NCBI RefSeq assembly: GCF_011008565.1 | Contig: NZ_JAAIWK010000023.1 | Coordinates: forward strand, 1 to 60,477 | DNA from: Heyndrickxia ginsengihumi | GTDB lineage: Bacteria; Bacillota; Bacilli; Bacillales; Bacillaceae_C | DNA length: 60,477 nt | Direction: 5' to 3' | Shown here: positions 35,801 through 45,606 of the stretch, piece after piece | Position numbering within the stretch: the stretch's first letter is position 1 | Layout of the letters: each line of letters begins with the position of its first letter | The notes under the pieces: generated by a model | Told to the model about the DNA's origin: nothing | The model's database searches: none | Seen by the model: only the letters and a program-made list of their open reading frames with translations | Made by a program: the position numbers and the translations under genes

Positions 35801-36464
35801 TATTTCCGGAATTACGGAATGCTTCTAACACTTCCAAACGTTTAATTGCACGAGTACGGCGTTGCCCTTGTGCTGATTTTAGTTCTTCTTTTAACATTTC
35901 TACTTCTTTATTGACATCGACGTCTTGGAGAAGTTTCTTAATCGCTTCAGCACCCATTCCTGCTTGGAATTTATTACCGTATTTTTCGCGGTACGCACGA
36001 TATTCTTTTTCTGAAAGTAATTGTTTCTTTTCTAGTGAAGTATCACCTGTTTCAGTAACAACATAAGAAGCGAAATAAATTACTTCCTCTAATGCACGTG
36101 GAGACATATCTAGCACAAGTCCCATGCGGCTAGGTATCCCTTTAAAGTACCAAATATGTGATACTGGTGCAGCTAATTCAATGTGACCCATTCTTTCACG
36201 ACGTACTTTTGCTCTCGTAACTTCTACACCACAGCGGTCGCAGACAACACCTTTATAACGAACACGCTTATATTTTCCACAATGACATTCCCAATCTTTT
36301 GTTGGACCAAAAATACGTTCACAGAAAAGACCATCTTTTTCAGGCTTTAATGTACGGTAATTAATCGTCTCAGGTTTTTTTACTTCACCATATGACCAAG
36401 AACGGATTTTATCTGGTGAAGCGAGACCTATTTTCATATATTCAAAATTATTTACATCTAGCAA
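32871..36464 (-). CDS. rpoC: DNA-directed RNA polymerase beta' subunit
   Basis: A 1197-residue catalytic subunit. The N-terminal zinc ribbon is [20 protein letters not shown] (residues about 60-79). The active-site magnesium loop is [12 protein letters not shown], the bridge/trigger region includes [20 protein letters not shown] and [17 protein letters not shown], and the second zinc site is [13 protein letters not shown]. The start is TTG at 36464, as in B. subtilis rpoC, with GGGAGG upstream. Length matches (1199). It follows rpoB by 152 bp. Confidence 0.99.
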   Translation of the reverse strand: MLDVNNFEYMKIGLASPDKIRSWSYGEVKKPETINYRTLKPEKDGLFCERIFGPTKDWECHCGKYKRVRYKGVVCDRCGVEVTRAKVRRERMGHIELAAPVSHIWYFKGIPSRMGLVLDMSPRALEEVIYFASYVVTETGDTSLEKKQLLSEKEYRAYREKYGNKFQAGMGAEAIKKLLQDVDVNKEVEMLKEELKSAQGQRRTRAIKRLEVLEAFRNSGNNPDWMILDVLPVIPPELRPMVQLEGGRFATSDLNDLYRRVINRNNRLKRLLDLGAPSIIVQNEKRMLQEAVDALIDNGRRGRPVTGPGNRPLKSLSHMLKGKQGRFRQNLLGKRVDYSGRSVIVVGPNLKMYQCGLPREMAIELFKPFVMKELVEKGLAHNIKSAKRKIERLQPEIWDVLEEVIKEHPVLLNRAPTLHRLGIQAFEPTLVEGRAIRLHPLVCTAYNADFDGDQMAVHVPLSAEAQAEARMLMLAAQNILNPKDGKPVVTPSQDMVLGNYYLTLEREDAVGEGSIFNNVNEVHLAYQNGYVHFHTRIAIKAGSLNNPTFTEKQNEQLLITTAGKVIFNEILPKSFPYINEPTKSNLEEKTPEKYFVDPTVDVKEYIKKQPLNKPFVKGFLGSIIAEVFKRFKITETSKMLDRLKDLGFKYSTKAGITVGVADIVVLGEKEEILHEAQIKVDKVMKQFRRGLITEDERYDRVISIWSAAKDTIQGKLMASLDKRNPIFMMSDSGARGNASNFTQLAGMRGLMANPAGRIIELPIKSSFREGLTVQEYFISTHGARKGLADTALKTADSGYLTRRLVDVAQDVIIREDDCGTDRGLLISALKEGNEIIESLEERLIGRYSRKTIKHPETGEILVEENGFINEDVAKEIVDAGYEKVWIRSAFTCNTRHGVCKKCYGRNLATGQEVEVGEAVGIIAAQSIGEPGTQLTMRTFHTGGVAGDDITQGLPRIQELFEARNPKGQAVISEVDGVVTSISEGRDRQYEIVIQGAVETRTYTAPYTSRLKVAVDSHVVRGQELTEGSIDPKDLLRVTDVKTVQEYLLHEVQKVYRMQGVEIGDKHIEVMVRQMLRKVRVLDAGDTDVLPGSLLDIHQFTEANERALIEGNQPATGRPILLGITKASLETDSFLSAASFQETTRVLTDAAIKGKRDELLGLKENVIIGKLVPAGTGMTRYRKAQTEVVKTEEEVPVD

Positions 36465-36616
36465 GGGGCCTACCTCCCTTTAGTCTTTAGGTTATTACCT
36501 TAAAACAGCTTCTAGAAGAACAGAAATAGAAGTCAATACGTACGGATATAACATGAAAATGTGTTTTACCATCCGACCCATGACCTCTCATTTCTGTTCC
36601 ATCTAGCTTCTAGATA

Positions 36617-39600
36617 CTATTCCTTTGATGCACCTATTTCTTCTGGTTCTTCCTTAGTTTCTGGAGCAATATTTAAAGTATCAGCTTGATTTAGATCATC
36701 TTCATCCTCTAAATCACGCATCTCAATTTCTTCATCATCACTTGACAAGATTTTAACATCAAGGCCTAAACTTTGTAGTTCTTTAATCAATACTTTGAAT
36801 GATTCAGGAACACCTGGTTCAGGGACATTTTCGCCCTTAACAATCGCTTCGTAAGTTTTCACACGGCCTACAACGTCATCTGACTTAACAGTAAGGATTT
36901 CCTGTAATGTGTATGCAGCACCATAAGCTTCCAGTGCCCATACCTCCATTTCTCCAAAACGTTGCCCACCGAATTGTGCTTTACCACCAAGCGGTTGTTG
37001 TGTAACAAGTGAGTAAGGTCCCGTTGAACGAGCATGAAGTTTATCATCAACCATGTGAGCCAATTTAATCATGTACATAATACCAACTGACACACGGTTA
37101 TCGAACGGTTCACCAGTACGTCCATCATATAGAATCGTCTTGGCATCACGGGCCATACCAGCTTCTTCAATTGTTTCCCAAACATCTTCCTCACGTGCAC
37201 CATCAAATACTGGTGTTGCGACACGGAGTCCAAGTTGTCTTGCAGCCATACCTAAATGTAATTCGAGTACTTGCCCGATGTTCATACGAGATGGCACGCC
37301 TAATGGGTTTAACATAATTTGAACTGGTGTACCATCTGGCATAAATGGCATATCTTCTTCAGGAAGAATACGGGAGATAACCCCTTTATTTCCGTGACGA
37401 CCCGCCATTTTATCCCCTTGATGGATTTTACGTTTTTGTACAATATATACACGTACAAGCTGATTAACACCTGGTGGTAATTCATCACCAGCTTCACGAG
37501 TAAATACTTTGACATCTAAGACGATACCGCCCCCGCCGTGTGGAACACGTAGAGAAGTATCACGGACTTCGCGTGCTTTTTCACCAAAGATAGCATGTAA
37601 TAGACGTTCTTCAGCAGTTAATTCTGTTACGCCTTTTGGTGTTACTTTACCAACAAGTAAATCGCCATCTTTAACTTCCGCACCAACACGAATGATTCCT
37701 CTTTCGTCTAGATTACGTAGCGCATCTTCACCGACATTTGGAATATCGCGTGTCATTTCTTCAGGTCCTAGCTTAGTATCACGTGCCTCAGATTCATACT
37801 CTTCAATATGAATAGAAGTGTAAACATCTTCTTTTACAAGTTTTTCACTCATAATGATGGCATCTTCATAGTTATAACCATCCCATGTCATAAAGGCAAC
37901 TAAAACGTTTTGACCTAACGCTAATTCCCCTTGGTCCATAGATTGACCATCGGCAAGAATTTCGCCTTTTGTTACACGGTCACCTTTTTGAACAATTGGA
38001 CGTTGGTTAATACACATACCATTATTTGAACGTTTAAACTTTTGTAGTCGATATTTATCAAGATCACCTTGAATTTCTTGGCCATCTACTTCTTGAATAC
38101 GGCGTACCCAAATCTCACGAGCTTCAACATGTTCTACAATACCATTATGTTTACAAATTAAAGCCGCACCTGAATCTTTGGCAGAAACATATTCCATTCC
38201 AGTACCAACAATCGGCGCAGATGGTTTCATAAGTGGAACAGCTTGACGTTGCATGTTCGCTCCCATTAACGCACGGTTTGAGTCGTCGTTTTCAAGGAAT
38301 GGGATACAAGCTGTAGCGGCAGATACTACTTGTTTAGGTGATACGTCCATATAATCAACGCGATCTGTTTTAACTACAATGTTTTCACCTCTAAAGCGAG
38401 CGTAAACTTCTTCCTCAGCGAAATATCCTTCATCATCCAAAATTGCATTCGCTTGAGCAACAACGTAATTGTCTTCTTCGTCTGCAGTTAAATAATCAAT
38501 ATGCTCAGTAACACGTCCTGTTTCAGGATCAACACGACGATACGGTGTTTCAATGAAACCAAAACGGTTTACCTTTGCATACGTTGATAACGAGTTAATT
38601 AGCCCAATGTTAGGTCCCTCAGGAGTTTCGATAGGACACATACGGCCATAGTGAGAATAGTGAACGTCACGAACTTCCATACCTGCACGTTCACGTGTTA
38701 AACCACCAGGTCCTAATGCAGATAAACGACGCTTATGCGTTAATTCTGCTAACGGATTTGTTTGGTCCATAAATTGTGACAACTGAGAGCTTCCAAAGAA
38801 CTCTTTAATAGCCGCAATGACAGGACGAATATTAATTAATTGTTGCGGTGTGATTGTATTTACATCTTGGATAGACATTCTTTCACGTACTACCCGTTCC
38901 ATCCGAGACAAACCGATACGGAATTGGTTTTGTAATAATTCACCAACAGAACGTAAGCGGCGGTTTCCAAGATGGTCAATGTCATCAGTGTCACCAACAC
39001 CGTACAATAAATCAAAGAAATAACTGATAGACGCTACAATATCTGCAGGCGTAATATGTTTAATTTCTTCATCAACATAAGCGTTTCCGATTACATTTAT
39101 TACTTTTTCATTATCATCAATTGGAGCATAAATTTTAATGGATTGCAGAACAACATCTTCTTCTACAACTCCTCCAACTTGCTGATATGTTTTGAAACCT
39201 AATCCACTTTCAAGGTTAGGTAAAATTTTATCAAGAGTTCGACGATCTAAAACTGTTCCTTCTTCAGCAATAATTTCTCCCGTTTCCGGATCTGCTAAAG
39301 TTTCAGCAAGACGTTGTCCGAAAAGACGAAACTTCATATGAAGTTTTTTGTTTATTTTATAACGACCAACATTTGCCAAATCGTAGCGTTTTGGATCGAA
39401 GAAACGTGAAATCAATAGACTTTTTGCGTTTTCTACGGTTGGTGGTTCACCTGGACGCAATCTTTCATATATCTCTAGTAAGGCCTTTTCAGTTCCTTCA
39501 GTATTGTCTTTTTCTAGTGTATTTCGAAGATACTCATTATCACCGATTAGATCAATTATCTCTTGATCAGAACCAAACCCAAGTGCTCTAAGAAGAACGG

Positions 39601-40177
39601 TTACAGGAAGCTTTCTTGTACGGTCAATACGAACATACACTACATCTTTAGCATCTGTTTCATATTCAAGCCATGCTCCACGGTTCGGAATTACAGTAGC
39701 AGTAAAACCGAATTTACCGTTTTTATCCATTTTTTTATTGAAGTAAACACTTGGTGAACGTACTAACTGAGATACAATAACACGCTCAGCACCGTTAATA
39801 ATGAATGTTCCTGTTTCAGTCATTAACGGGAAATCACCCATAAAAACATCCTGGTCTTTTACTTCACCAGTCTCTTTATTCACAAGACGAACTTTTACGC
39901 GAAGTGGAGCAGCATATGTAACATCACGCTCTTTGCATTCATCTATAGAATATTTAGGCTCACCAAGACTATAATCGATAAATTCTAAAGATAAGTTACC
40001 AGCAAAATCCTCAATTGGAGAAATATCTTGAAACATTTCTCGTAAACCTTCATCAAGGAACCATTGGTATGAAGCTGTTTGAATCTCGATTAAGTTTGGT
40101 AATTCTAATATTTCACTAATACGCGCATAACTTCTACGTTGGCGGTGCCGTCCATACTGAACTAGTTGATGTGACAA
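36617..40177 (-). CDS. rpoB: DNA-directed RNA polymerase beta subunit
   Basis: A 1186-residue catalytic subunit. The rifampicin pocket reads [20 protein letters not shown] then [11 protein letters not shown], the wild-type sequence, so sensitivity is expected. Other landmarks are [24 protein letters not shown] and [20 protein letters not shown]. The C-terminus is acidic. I choose the TTG at 40177: GAGGGGTG lies 6 bp upstream and B. subtilis rpoB also starts at TTG in the same context (QLVQYGRH follows). A GTG at 40186 overlaps the ribosome binding site. Confidence 0.98.
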   Translation of the reverse strand: MSHQLVQYGRHRQRRSYARISEILELPNLIEIQTASYQWFLDEGLREMFQDISPIEDFAGNLSLEFIDYSLGEPKYSIDECKERDVTYAAPLRVKVRLVNKETGEVKDQDVFMGDFPLMTETGTFIINGAERVIVSQLVRSPSVYFNKKMDKNGKFGFTATVIPNRGAWLEYETDAKDVVYVRIDRTRKLPVTVLLRALGFGSDQEIIDLIGDNEYLRNTLEKDNTEGTEKALLEIYERLRPGEPPTVENAKSLLISRFFDPKRYDLANVGRYKINKKLHMKFRLFGQRLAETLADPETGEIIAEEGTVLDRRTLDKILPNLESGLGFKTYQQVGGVVEEDVVLQSIKIYAPIDDNEKVINVIGNAYVDEEIKHITPADIVASISYFFDLLYGVGDTDDIDHLGNRRLRSVGELLQNQFRIGLSRMERVVRERMSIQDVNTITPQQLINIRPVIAAIKEFFGSSQLSQFMDQTNPLAELTHKRRLSALGPGGLTRERAGMEVRDVHYSHYGRMCPIETPEGPNIGLINSLSTYAKVNRFGFIETPYRRVDPETGRVTEHIDYLTADEEDNYVVAQANAILDDEGYFAEEEVYARFRGENIVVKTDRVDYMDVSPKQVVSAATACIPFLENDDSNRALMGANMQRQAVPLMKPSAPIVGTGMEYVSAKDSGAALICKHNGIVEHVEAREIWVRRIQEVDGQEIQGDLDKYRLQKFKRSNNGMCINQRPIVQKGDRVTKGEILADGQSMDQGELALGQNVLVAFMTWDGYNYEDAIIMSEKLVKEDVYTSIHIEEYESEARDTKLGPEEMTRDIPNVGEDALRNLDERGIIRVGAEVKDGDLLVGKVTPKGVTELTAEERLLHAIFGEKAREVRDTSLRVPHGGGGIVLDVKVFTREAGDELPPGVNQLVRVYIVQKRKIHQGDKMAGRHGNKGVISRILPEEDMPFMPDGTPVQIMLNPLGVPSRMNIGQVLELHLGMAARQLGLRVATPVFDGAREEDVWETIEEAGMARDAKTILYDGRTGEPFDNRVSVGIMYMIKLAHMVDDKLHARSTGPYSLVTQQPLGGKAQFGGQRFGEMEVWALEAYGAAYTLQEILTVKSDDVVGRVKTYEAIVKGENVPEPGVPESFKVLIKELQSLGLDVKILSSDDEEIEMRDLEDEDDLNQADTLNIAPETKEEPEEIGASKE

Positions 40178-40389
40178 CTGATTCACCCCTCAAATCAAGC
40201 GTTTTGTTTGCGTCTTTAAGTCCAAAATCCTTCAGGCATGAGACAAAAAGAAAAAGGGTTTTTTACTAAAAACCACAATATCGCATGACGAGCTATTATT
40301 TTATAAGTATTTTCCATTAAATCCAAAATATATACTTGACAAAATAAAATTAAATTGGATTATGGAAAATATGATATTGGCATTTTATG
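40178..40389 (-). promoter_or_regulatory. rpoB leader with terminator-like hairpin
   Basis: About 205 nt of untranslated leader. At 40251-40274 the minus strand has GGTTTTT, a short loop and AAAAAACC followed by CTTTTTC, resembling a weak AT-rich intrinsic terminator well ahead of rpoB. Role in polymerase autoregulation is inference only. Confidence 0.4.
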
Positions 40390-40418
40390 ATTTTAACACA
40401 TGGTTAGATGTGAGTCAA
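40390..40418 (-). promoter_or_regulatory. Sigma-A promoter for rpoBC
   Basis: Minus-strand TTGACT (40413-40418), 17-bp spacer, TAAAAT (40390-40395). The -35 box overlaps the last codons of ybxB, so rpoBC can be transcribed independently of rplJL-ybxB. Confidence 0.75.
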
Positions 40419-41017
40419 CTCTTTTTCGCTTTATAAATATAATATCCTTTTTCTTTTCCTACCAATTCCACCTCAGCAAAGATACTTTCTAGTTTTGCTT
40501 TTGCAGATGGTGCTCCTTGTTTCTTTTGAATAACAATCCATAATTCCCCACCCAATACAAGGTGCTGGTAGCTTTTTTCAAAAATTTCATGGACAACTTT
40601 TTTTCCGGCACGAATCGGCGGGTTTGTAACAATTAATGAAAAATGATTTTCACTGACATGTTCATAAATATTACTTTGGTAAATAAGAACATTAGAAAGG
40701 CCGTTGTATGAAGCGTTTTGTTTAGCCAAATCCACGGCCCTCTCATTCACATCAACCATATGAATTGTTCTTTCCGGAAAAGATTTTGCTAACGCTAAAC
40801 CGATTGGTCCATACCCACAACCCATATCAAGAATCGGACCATTAATTTCTGGGAGTTGAATCTTCTCCACTAACACCCTAGATCCAAAGTCAACTTCATT
40901 TTTTGAAAAAACCCCTTGATCAGTACGGAAATGAAATGAATGACCTCTCAATATAAAGTCCCATGACATCGGTTTGCTTTCAACTTCTGGATGTTTCGAA
41001 TAGTAATGTTCGGTCAT
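40415..41017 (-). CDS. ybxB: Class I SAM-dependent methyltransferase YbxB (RsmC-like)
   Basis: A 200-residue methyltransferase of the MTS/RsmC small-domain family. The SAM motif is GPILDMGCGYGPIGLALAKS (about residues 57-76), motif II includes MVDVNERAVDLAKQNA, and the catalytic motif is IVTNPPIRAGKK (NPPI, typical of base N-methyltransferases). RsmC-type enzymes make m2G1207 in 16S rRNA; the substrate here is inferred. Position between rplL and rpoB is conserved in Bacillus. Confidence 0.9.
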   Translation of the reverse strand: MTEHYYSKHPEVESKPMSWDFILRGHSFHFRTDQGVFSKNEVDFGSRVLVEKIQLPEINGPILDMGCGYGPIGLALAKSFPERTIHMVDVNERAVDLAKQNASYNGLSNVLIYQSNIYEHVSENHFSLIVTNPPIRAGKKVVHEIFEKSYQHLVLGGELWIVIQKKQGAPSAKAKLESIFAEVELVGKEKGYYIYKAKKS

Positions 41018-41080
41018 ATGCTACGCCTCTTTCTTATTAGAGGTTTGAGGTAAAAATATAGGAGTTTAAATATTAGTTGC

Positions 41081-41107
41081 AAAAAAGCCCGCCAAAATAG
41101 CGGGCTT
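41081..41107 (-). terminator. Terminator between rplL and ybxB
   Basis: Minus-strand AGCCCGC pairs perfectly with GCGGGCT around TATTTTG, followed by TTTTT. It lies 14 bp beyond the rplL stop and should limit expression of ybxB relative to rplJL. Confidence 0.88.
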
Positions 41108-41120
41108 TTCTAAGGCAATA

Positions 41121-41486
41121 TTACTTAACTTCTACGCCAGCTCCAACTTCTTCAAGTTTAGCTTTGATTTCTTCAGCTTCTTCTTTAGCAACGCCTTCTT
41201 TAAGCGGTTTTGGAGCGCCATCAACAAGTTCTTTTGCTTCTTTAAGTCCAAGACCAGTGATTTCACGAACCACTTTGATAACTTTGATTTTTTGATCTCC
41301 AGCGCTAGCTAGGATTACATCAAATTCAGTTTTTTCAGCAGCTGCTTCTCCACCTGCTGCTCCGCCAACAACTGCAACAGGAGCTGCAGCAGTTACGCCA
41401 AATTCTTCTTCAATTGCTTTAACAAGATCGTTTAATTCAAGAACTGTCATTTCTTTGACAGCTTCAATGATTTGTTCTTTAGTCAT
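41121..41486 (-). CDS. rplL: 50S ribosomal protein L7/L12
   Basis: A 121-residue acidic stalk protein that recruits translational GTPases. The N-terminal dimerisation domain (1-35) has [19 protein letters not shown], an Ala/Gly hinge ([18 protein letters not shown]) follows, and the C-terminal factor-binding domain has [20 protein letters not shown]. Length is standard. Confidence 0.99.
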   Translation of the reverse strand: MTKEQIIEAVKEMTVLELNDLVKAIEEEFGVTAAAPVAVVGGAAGGEAAAEKTEFDVILASAGDQKIKVIKVVREITGLGLKEAKELVDGAPKPLKEGVAKEEAEEIKAKLEEVGAGVEVK

Positions 41487-41547
41487 TTTGAAATCCTCCT
41501 AAGATTTTTATTTATACTAACTGAAATTTAAATTACGTACTGATAGA

Positions 41548-42048
41548 TTAAGCGCCTTGCTCTTCTTTTTGATCTGCAACAGCTTTTGCAGCAAGAGCAA
41601 AGTTGCGAATTGGTGCTTGTAGAACACTAAGCAACATAGAAAGCAATCCTTCACGTGATGGAAGATCAGCAAGAGCTTTAATATCTTCTGCAGAAGCAAC
41701 ATTGCCTTCGATAACACCTGCTTTAATTTCTAAAGCTTCGTGTTTTTTAGCAAAGTCATTTAAAATTTTTGCCGGAGCAACAACATCTTCATTACTGAAT
41801 GCAATTGCATTTGGACCAACTAAAACTTCATTTAGACCTGAAAGATCTACTGAATCAGCAGCACGGCGAGTCATAGTATTTTTATATACTTTGAATTCAA
41901 CGCCTGCTTCACGAAGTTGCTTACGAAGTTCAGTAACTTCAGCAACGTTTAAACCACGGTAGTCAACAACTACTGTAGAAACGCTAGATTTTAATTTAGT
42001 AGCAATTTCATCAACTACTTGTTTCTTTTGTTCAACGATACTGCTCAT
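41548..42048 (-). CDS. rplJ: 50S ribosomal protein L10
   Basis: A 166-residue protein anchoring the L7/L12 dimers to 23S rRNA. It opens [20 protein letters not shown] and has [20 protein letters not shown] and [13 protein letters not shown]. The C-terminal helix ends EEQGA. The ATG at 42048 follows GGAGGTG; in-frame codons back to 42129 are part of the L10 leader. It binds its own leader to repress rplJL. Confidence 0.98.
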   Translation of the reverse strand: MSSIVEQKKQVVDEIATKLKSSVSTVVVDYRGLNVAEVTELRKQLREAGVEFKVYKNTMTRRAADSVDLSGLNEVLVGPNAIAFSNEDVVAPAKILNDFAKKHEALEIKAGVIEGNVASAEDIKALADLPSREGLLSMLLSVLQAPIRNFALAAKAVADQKEEQGA

Positions 42049-42230
42049 CTTGACACCTCCTAATAGATATTCTTGATGAACATTTATACCAATTAAAAGC
42101 CCCCATATCGCGAAGACATGGAGGCTCAATGCATAAGTCTGCTAAACAGACAATCAATCTATACGCATTACCTCGGCAGGGAATTAAGCTTTTCAGCACC
42201 TGCTGTCTACGGTACAAATGTTTATTTAAT
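42049..42230 (-). promoter_or_regulatory. L10 ribosomal protein leader with attenuator
   Basis: The minus strand has GTACCGTAGACAGCAGGTGC and AATTCCCTGCCGAGGT, the conserved L10-binding pair (Rfam family L10_leader), at about 42215-42165. Further downstream, a perfect-loop hairpin (GCCTCCATGTC, TTCG, then CGATATGGGGGC, 42125-42099) is followed by TTTTAATT, an attenuator. L10-L12 binding is expected to favour termination. Confidence 0.92.
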
Positions 42231-42244
42231 TAACAACGAAATAT

Positions 42245-42273
42245 ATTTTATCAAGACACTTTTAAAATGTCAA
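42245..42273 (-). promoter_or_regulatory. Sigma-A promoter for rplJL
   Basis: Minus-strand TTGACA (42268-42273), 17-bp spacer, TAAAAT (42245-42250), immediately downstream of the rplA stop codon and upstream of the L10 leader. Confidence 0.88.
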
Positions 42274-42275
42274 TA

Positions 42276-42974
42276 TTATTTTACAGCGAATGAAGATGGG
42301 TCTACTTTAATTCCAGGTCCCATTGTAGAAGTAACGCTGATATTTTTCATGTAAGTACCTTTAGCAGCAGATGGTTTTGCTTTTGCTAAAGTTTCAAATA
42401 GAGTAGTAAAGTTTTCAACTAATTTTTCAGTATCAAATGAAGTTTTACCGATAGGAGCATGTACGTTACCAGCTTTGTCTACACGGTATTCAACTTTACC
42501 AGCTTTAATATCGTTAATAGCTTTCGTTACATCGAAAGTTACAGTACCTGTTTTAGGGTTTGGCATTAAACCTTTTGGTCCTAAAACACGACCTAGTTTA
42601 CCAACTTCACCCATCATATCAGGTGTAGCAACGATTACATCAAATTCAAACCAACCTTGGTTGATTTTGTTAATATAATCTGTATCACCAACATAGTCAG
42701 CACCTGCAGCTTCTGCTTCTTTCGCTTTTTCACCTTTAGCAAATACTAAAACGCGTTGTGTTTTACCAGTTCCGTTTGGAAGAACGACAGCACCACGAAT
42801 TTGTTGGTCTGCTTTCTTAGGGTCAACACCTAAACGAAATGCTACTTCGATTGTTGCATCGAATTTTGCAAAACTTGTTTTTTGAGCAAGTTCAATTGCT
42901 TCTTGTACTGAATAAGCTTTAGAACGATCAACTAGTTTTAAAGCTTCAATATATTTTTTTCCTTTTTTAGCCAT
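42276..42974 (-). CDS. rplA: 50S ribosomal protein L1
   Basis: A 232-residue protein of the mobile L1 stalk at the E site. It opens [20 protein letters not shown] and has [20 protein letters not shown], the signature [20 protein letters not shown] and [13 protein letters not shown]. The ATG at 42974 follows GAGGAGG; in-frame codons to 43052 run through a hairpin and lack a ribosome binding site. Standard length (232). Confidence 0.98.
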   Translation of the reverse strand: MAKKGKKYIEALKLVDRSKAYSVQEAIELAQKTSFAKFDATIEVAFRLGVDPKKADQQIRGAVVLPNGTGKTQRVLVFAKGEKAKEAEAAGADYVGDTDYINKINQGWFEFDVIVATPDMMGEVGKLGRVLGPKGLMPNPKTGTVTFDVTKAINDIKAGKVEYRVDKAGNVHAPIGKTSFDTEKLVENFTTLFETLAKAKPSAAKGTYMKNISVTSTMGPGIKVDPSSFAVK

Positions 42975-43021
42975 TATATTTTTCCTCCTCGAATGTGGTT
43001 TTAACGGATTAACCTCCCACG

Positions 43022-43054
43022 AAAAAGGTTGCGAGCAAGAGTAGCATCGCAACC
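43022..43054 (-). terminator. Terminator-like hairpin between rplK and rplA
   Basis: Minus-strand GGTTGCGA (43054-43047) pairs perfectly with TCGCAACC (43034-43027) around a 12-nt loop, directly followed by TTTTT. It has every part of an intrinsic terminator yet lies inside the rplKA operon, so attenuation or differential expression is possible. Confidence 0.6.
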
Positions 43055-43084
43055 TCGTCGGACAGAAACCATTATGAGCATGGA

Positions 43085-43510
43085 TTAATCTTCGATTGTG
43101 ATTCCCATGCTACGTGCAGTACCTTCTACCATGCGCATAGCTGCTTCAACGCTAGCTGCATTAAGGTCAGGCATTTTTGTTTCAGCGATTTCACGTACTT
43201 TGTCGCGTTTAACAGTTGCCACTTTATTGCGATTTGGTTCACCAGATCCAGACTCAATACCAGCTGCTTTTTTAAGTAAAACTGCAGCAGGTGGGGTTTT
43301 TGTGATAAATGTAAATGAACGGTCTTCAAATACCGTAATTTCAACAGGAATAATCAAACCAGCTTGATCTGCAGTACGAGCGTTAAATTCTTTACAGAAT
43401 CCCATGATGTTTACCCCAGCTTGACCAAGTGCAGGACCAACTGGTGGAGCTGGATTTGCTTTACCAGCAGGAATTTGTAATTTTACAACTTTCACTACTT
43501 TTTTAGCCAC
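43085..43510 (-). CDS. rplK: 50S ribosomal protein L11
   Basis: A 141-residue protein of the GTPase-associated centre, required for RelA activation and thiostrepton action. [38 protein letters not shown] and [20 protein letters not shown] are near-identical to B. subtilis. The GTG at 43510 follows AAGGAGGTG and gives the standard length; an in-frame extension to 43552 is leader. Confidence 0.98.
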   Translation of the reverse strand: MAKKVVKVVKLQIPAGKANPAPPVGPALGQAGVNIMGFCKEFNARTADQAGLIIPVEITVFEDRSFTFITKTPPAAVLLKKAAGIESGSGEPNRNKVATVKRDKVREIAETKMPDLNAASVEAAMRMVEGTARSMGITIED

Positions 43511-43641
43511 GAGACACACCTCCTTAAGTCCGTGATGTGGTAATAGGGACAAGCCCTCCCACTCATTTAACTAAATCTTTATTACGATAAAGATAATTTT
43601 ATTGTTCAGTCTCTGTTCAGATGAACATACTGACTTATAAC

Positions 43642-43670
43642 ATATTATCACTTACAACGATAGATTTCAA
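43642..43670 (-). promoter_or_regulatory. Sigma-A promoter for rplKA
   Basis: Minus-strand TTGAAA (43665-43670), 17-bp spacer, TAATAT (43642-43647), between nusG and rplK, leaving a leader of about 125 nt. Confidence 0.75.
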
Positions 43671-43681
43671 GCCATTTCAAA

Positions 43682-44215
43682 TTATATTTTGTCTAATTGC
43701 CCGAAAACGAGATCAACTGGTGTTTCTCTATCAAACATGTTGATCATTACTTTCACTCTACCTTTATCTTGATCAATCTCAATAATTTTGCCCTCAAAGT
43801 TTGCAAACGGCCCTTCTTTTACAGTTACCGTCTCACCAACTTCAAAGTTTGTATCTGCCTTTTTCTCTTCAAGTCCCATTCTTTTCAAAATAACATTAAT
43901 CTCTTCCGGAAGTAGCGGAGATGGTTTTGAACCTGATCCCGAAGAACCAACAAACCCTGTAACACCAGGTGTGTTTCTCACTACATACCATGAATCATCT
44001 GTCATCACCAATTCAACGAGCACATATCCTGGAAATACTTTGCGTTTTACTACTTTTTTCTTTTCATTCTTTACTTCTACTTCTTCTTCTTCAGGAACAA
44101 CAACTCTAAAAATCTTGTCCTGCATTCCCATTGATTCTACACGTTTTTCTAAGTTTGCTTTTACTTTATTTTCATAGCCTGAATAAGTATGAACAACATA
44201 CCAGTTTTTTTCCAT
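43682..44215 (-). CDS. nusG: Transcription termination/antitermination factor NusG
   Basis: A 177-residue elongation factor with the NGN domain (MEKNWYVVHTYSGYENKVKA, then KVFPGYVLVELVMTDDSWYV) binding the polymerase clamp, and a C-terminal KOW domain (GETVTVKEGPFANFEGKIIE). It drives sequence-specific pausing in B. subtilis. Length equals B. subtilis NusG (177). It has its own promoter and a terminator-like hairpin in the leader. Confidence 0.98.
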   Translation of the reverse strand: MEKNWYVVHTYSGYENKVKANLEKRVESMGMQDKIFRVVVPEEEEVEVKNEKKKVVKRKVFPGYVLVELVMTDDSWYVVRNTPGVTGFVGSSGSGSKPSPLLPEEINVILKRMGLEEKKADTNFEVGETVTVKEGPFANFEGKIIEIDQDKGRVKVMINMFDRETPVDLVFGQLDKI

Positions 44216-44276
44216 TAATAAGGACTTTATGTCCGTCCCTCCCTGCTAGAGCTCATTAATTTAATTTTCAACAAAT

Positions 44277-44298
44277 GAAAAAACCCGTTAACCGGGTT
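44277..44298 (-). terminator. Terminator-like hairpin in the secE-nusG gap
   Basis: Minus-strand AACCCG pairs with CGGGTT around GTTAA, and the U-tract TTTTTT overlaps the stem end. It lies downstream of the nusG promoter, so it could end secE transcripts and also attenuate nusG itself. Confidence 0.7.
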
Positions 44299-44320
44299 AA
44301 AATCGTTGTTTATTTTCTCC

Positions 44321-44351
44321 ATTATACCATGTATAAATAGATGTTATTCAA
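44321..44351 (-). promoter_or_regulatory. Extended -10 promoter for nusG
   Basis: Minus-strand TGGTATAAT is a consensus extended -10 (TATAAT at 44321-44326). TTGAAT (44346-44351) lies 19 bp upstream, a long spacer tolerated with an extended -10. Confidence 0.65.
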
Positions 44352-44366
44352 GAATAAAATAAAAAA

Positions 44367-44555
44367 CTATTGTTTTGAATCAGCAATCCACCGAATTAAT
44401 GCGGAAATACCTAAGTCAACAACAAGAAAAAAGACAGCTAAAAAGACAACTGTGACAACAACCGTAATCGTATAGTTAGTAAGCTCTTTACGTTTCGGCC
44501 AACTAACCTTTCTCATTTCTGTTGATACGTTACGGAAAAATTTTGTTATGGACAT
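44367..44555 (-). CDS. secE: Preprotein translocase subunit SecE
   Basis: A 62-residue single-span membrane protein that clamps SecY. The amphipathic cytoplasmic helix KFFRNVSTEMRKVSWPKRKE carries the invariant VSWP; the membrane helix is about residues 28-55. GGAGGTT lies upstream. Gene order rpmG-secE-nusG is conserved in bacteria. Confidence 0.97.
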   Translation of the reverse strand: MSITKFFRNVSTEMRKVSWPKRKELTNYTITVVVTVVFLAVFFLVVDLGISALIRWIADSKQ

Positions 44556-44594
44556 GTTTTTTAACCTCCAACCAAAAACTAAAATAAATCCTTA

Positions 44595-44741
44595 CTATTT
44601 TGTATCACGGTGGATTGTATGTGCATTGCAATACTTGCAAAATTTCTTTAGTTCTATTCGCTCAGACTGCGTTACATTACGGGCTGTCGTATAATTTCTT
44701 GAACCGCATTGTGAACAGGCCAATGCCACTTTCTTTTGCAT
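44595..44741 (-). CDS. rpmG: 50S ribosomal protein L33, zinc-binding form
   Basis: A 48-residue zinc-ribbon protein: [20 protein letters not shown], then [17 protein letters not shown], giving two CxxC pairs (C+ form). The ATG at 44741 is supported by AGATGGTG and by the family start; codons to 44819 extend upstream into the promoter region. Paralogues of L33 are common in Bacillus; this is the copy linked to secE. Confidence 0.93.
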   Translation of the reverse strand: MQKKVALACSQCGSRNYTTARNVTQSERIELKKFCKYCNAHTIHRDTK

Positions 44742-44799
44742 GTAAACACCATCTTTTAAACTTTTTATAAACACAAAATGAATTTTAGTTCCATTTTTC

Positions 44800-44829
44800 A
44801 ACTTAACACGCTTGTACAACTTTTGTCAA
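44800..44829 (-). promoter_or_regulatory. Sigma-A promoter for rpmG-secE
   Basis: Minus-strand TTGACA (44824-44829), 18-bp spacer, TAAGTT (44800-44805). The -35 is perfect and the -10 moderate. Confidence 0.65.
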
Positions 44830-44879
44830 CATAGGCTATCGTATAAACTAAACGTTCGTTGTTTACTCAGACTGACTAC

Positions 44880-45530
44880 TCATAAAGATAATTCTCTATT
44901 CTCTAGATAGCGCTCCAACTTCCGTTTTACCCTTTGTAAAGCGTTGTCAATTGATTTTACATGGCGATTCAATTCCTCTGAAATCTCTTGATATGATTGA
45001 CCATCTAAATACAATGCTAATACTCTGCGTTCTAAATCACTTAATAGTTCGGAAATCTTCCCCTCAATATTCACATATTTTTCACGATTAATCAATAACT
45101 CTTCCGGATTAGACACCTTTGCTCCGGTAATGATATCCATCAAAGTACGATCAGAATCTTCATCATAAATAGGCTTATCCAAGGAAATATAGGAATTGAG
45201 CGGTATATGTTTTTGACGGGTGGCAGTTTTGATTGCGGTAATAATTTGTCGAGTAATACATAACTCGGCAAAAGCTTTGAAAGAGGTAAGTTTTTCCCCT
45301 TTGTAATCGCGAATGGCTTTGTACAAACCAATCATTCCCTCTTGTACAATATCTTCACGATCTGCACCTATTAGAAAATATGAGCGCGCTTTTGCCCTCA
45401 CAAAGTTACGATATTTCTGAATGAGGAAATCTAACGCTTCACTCTCTCCATTATGAATCCACAAAATTAGTGTTTCATCTTCTACTGTACCATATTTTTC
45501 GCTATGTGTTACCTCCGTGTTTAGGTTCAC
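44880..45530 (-). CDS. sigH: RNA polymerase sigma-H factor (early sporulation/transition state)
   Basis: A 216-residue sigma-70 family factor. Region 2 contains AKARSYFLIGADREDIVQEG and MIGLYKAIRDYKGEKLTSFK, and region 4 contains LSDLERRVLALYLDGQSYQE. It directs genes for competence, the phosphorelay and asymmetric division. The start is GTG at 45530 with GGAGGGG upstream; an overlapping ATG one base earlier in another frame stops at once. Length matches B. subtilis SigH (218). Confidence 0.97.
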   Translation of the reverse strand: MNLNTEVTHSEKYGTVEDETLILWIHNGESEALDFLIQKYRNFVRAKARSYFLIGADREDIVQEGMIGLYKAIRDYKGEKLTSFKAFAELCITRQIITAIKTATRQKHIPLNSYISLDKPIYDEDSDRTLMDIITGAKVSNPEELLINREKYVNIEGKISELLSDLERRVLALYLDGQSYQEISEELNRHVKSIDNALQRVKRKLERYLENRELSL

Positions 45531-45572
45531 ATAAATCCCCTCCGCCCTCTCAAAAAAGCATTAGATAGAAAT

Positions 45573-45602
45573 ATTATACATTACTGAATTTTTGAGCGTC
45601 AA
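45573..45602 (-). promoter_or_regulatory. Sigma-A promoter for sigH
   Basis: Minus-strand TTGACG (45597-45602), 18-bp spacer, TATAAT (45573-45578). In B. subtilis the sigH promoter is repressed by AbrB; no distinct AbrB motif can be recognised by eye. Confidence 0.8.
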
Positions 45603-45606
45603 TATA

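Noticed and set aside
36617-40177. Resistance-type changes in rpoB, rpsL, rpsE, rplV or rplD
   Set aside because: The rifampicin pocket, S12 lysines, S5 loop and L4/L22 tunnel loops all read as wild type.
42049-42129. Upstream in-frame extension of rplJ
   Set aside because: Lies inside the L10 leader RNA; the internal ATG at 42048 has the ribosome binding site and the family start.
43788-44177. 129-codon plus-strand frame opposite nusG
   Set aside because: Low-complexity Ser/Thr/Phe composition typical of an antisense shadow.
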